Source: Eutrophocola sp965661105 (GTDB lineage Bacteria; Pseudomonadota; Gammaproteobacteria; Pseudomonadales; Pseudohongiellaceae). Taken from it: DNA of 64,000 nucleotides. The DNA lies in assembly GCA_965661105.1 (NCBI GenBank), contig CBFICR010000009.1, forward strand, positions 5,539 to 69,538, read 5' to 3'. The notes beneath the pieces were generated by a model. The model saw only the letters and a program-made list of their open reading frames with translations, was not told where the DNA came from and ran no database searches. Position numbers and translations under genes: made by a program. This document shows, piece after piece, positions 63,707-64,000 of the stretch (its first letter is position 1; each line of letters opens with the position of its first letter).

Positions 63707-64000
63707 TTCAACCTTAAAGTACTGATGATGCTGGCGCCACGGGGTGCTATGAATCCTGGTTCGCCTCCATTATTCAGGTCTGCACTCCCTTTGCCGGCTA
63801 TTTTCTTCGCATTTTGCGAATAACCCTCCATGCATCATGCAATTCATTTGCATTTTGCAATTCGTTTTGCAAATCGCCACACCCGCTATCGCGCTGTCTG
63901 AGGCCATTTCTGGCCTGGTCATAAAATATTTAATTCAATAAAAACAATAAGATAAGCTTCTTTTTTGCGGTTTCTCCCGGATTTTCCCCATTCTGGCACG
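63707..64000. other. Non-coding end of the window with palindrome cluster
   Basis: No coding frame is supported here. The region contains an inverted-repeat cluster at 63806-63874, described separately, and A/T-rich sequence at 63920-63965 that could hold a promoter for a gene beyond the window. Confidence 0.5.
63806..63874. promoter_or_regulatory. Cluster of nested palindromes, putative operator array
   Basis: TTCGCATTTTGCGAA (63806-63820) and TTGCATTTTGCAA (63848-63860) are perfect dyads with the same GCATTTTGC core, their centres 41 bases apart (about four helical turns). A wider dyad, ATTTGCA (63846-63852) with TGCAAAT (63868-63874), overlaps the second. The arrangement suits cooperative binding of a dimeric regulator. 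Confidence 0.5.

Noticed and set aside
1..64000. tRNA, rRNA, CRISPR, integrase or insertion sequences
   Set aside because: No cloverleaf, rRNA core sequence, regularly spaced repeats or transposase motif was seen on either strand.

Overview
The window looks like chromosomal DNA from a free-living, probably marine, gammaproteobacterium of the broad Pseudomonadales/Cellvibrionales (OM182- or Pseudohongiella-like) grouping. Seen directly: moderate G+C, dense gene packing, and two housekeeping blocks in a gammaproteobacterial order, ftsY-ftsE-ftsX/rsmD/coaD/fdx/mutM and rpmG-rpmB/radC/coaBC/algC/argB/slmA/pyrE/rph/yicC/gmk/rpoZ/spoT. The second block closely follows the Pseudomonas order. The affiliation is inference. 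No rRNA, tRNA, CRISPR array, transposase or phage gene was recognised.

Layout. 1-126 is the 3' end of a shikimate-kinase-like gene. 269-6221 holds a carotenoid oxygenase coupled to a GNAT acetyltransferase, a secreted P460-type haem protein, and a minus-strand DUF1552 plus ankyrin operon. 6612-7295 is an SDR oxidoreductase. 7560-12547 carries three tandem paralogues of a secreted TPR protein with a TonB-like C-terminus, closed by a strong terminator. 12650-15504 is a molybdenum hydroxylase pair of the isoquinoline 1-oxidoreductase type. 16111-18222 is tag plus a multicopper oxidase lipoprotein. 18414-29467 is mostly housekeeping (ftsYEX, rsmD, coaD, fdx, mutM), with a RidA protein, an NSS-family transporter, a DUF6152 pair and a hydantoinase/oxoprolinase.

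The most unusual part is 29858-43922, eleven consecutive plus-strand genes: a poly-serine lipoprotein, a second lipoprotein, a membrane-anchored TPR protein, a PEGA/SUMF1-fold protein, a small acidic secreted protein, an ExbB/TolQ/MotA-like channel subunit, a protein with a possible actin/Hsp70-like fold and FHA-like tail, two von Willebrand factor A proteins, two more lipoproteins and an M48 metalloprotease lipoprotein. Both vWA proteins start with one membrane helix carrying an FLDVM motif that resembles the proton-carrying helix of ExbD/TolR. I propose that they take the place of ExbD beside the ExbB-like protein, giving an energised inner-membrane complex with vWA heads in the periplasm and a lipoprotein/TPR/PEGA periphery. 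I know of no description of this arrangement; function is unknown.

43923-64000 returns to conserved genes: a cytochrome c, ubiX, rpmG (51 codons), rpmB, radC, coaBC and on through spoT, then a REC-PAS-GGDEF-EAL regulator coupled to a small upstream gene, and a quinohaemoprotein dehydrogenase followed by a cluster of palindromes at the window edge.
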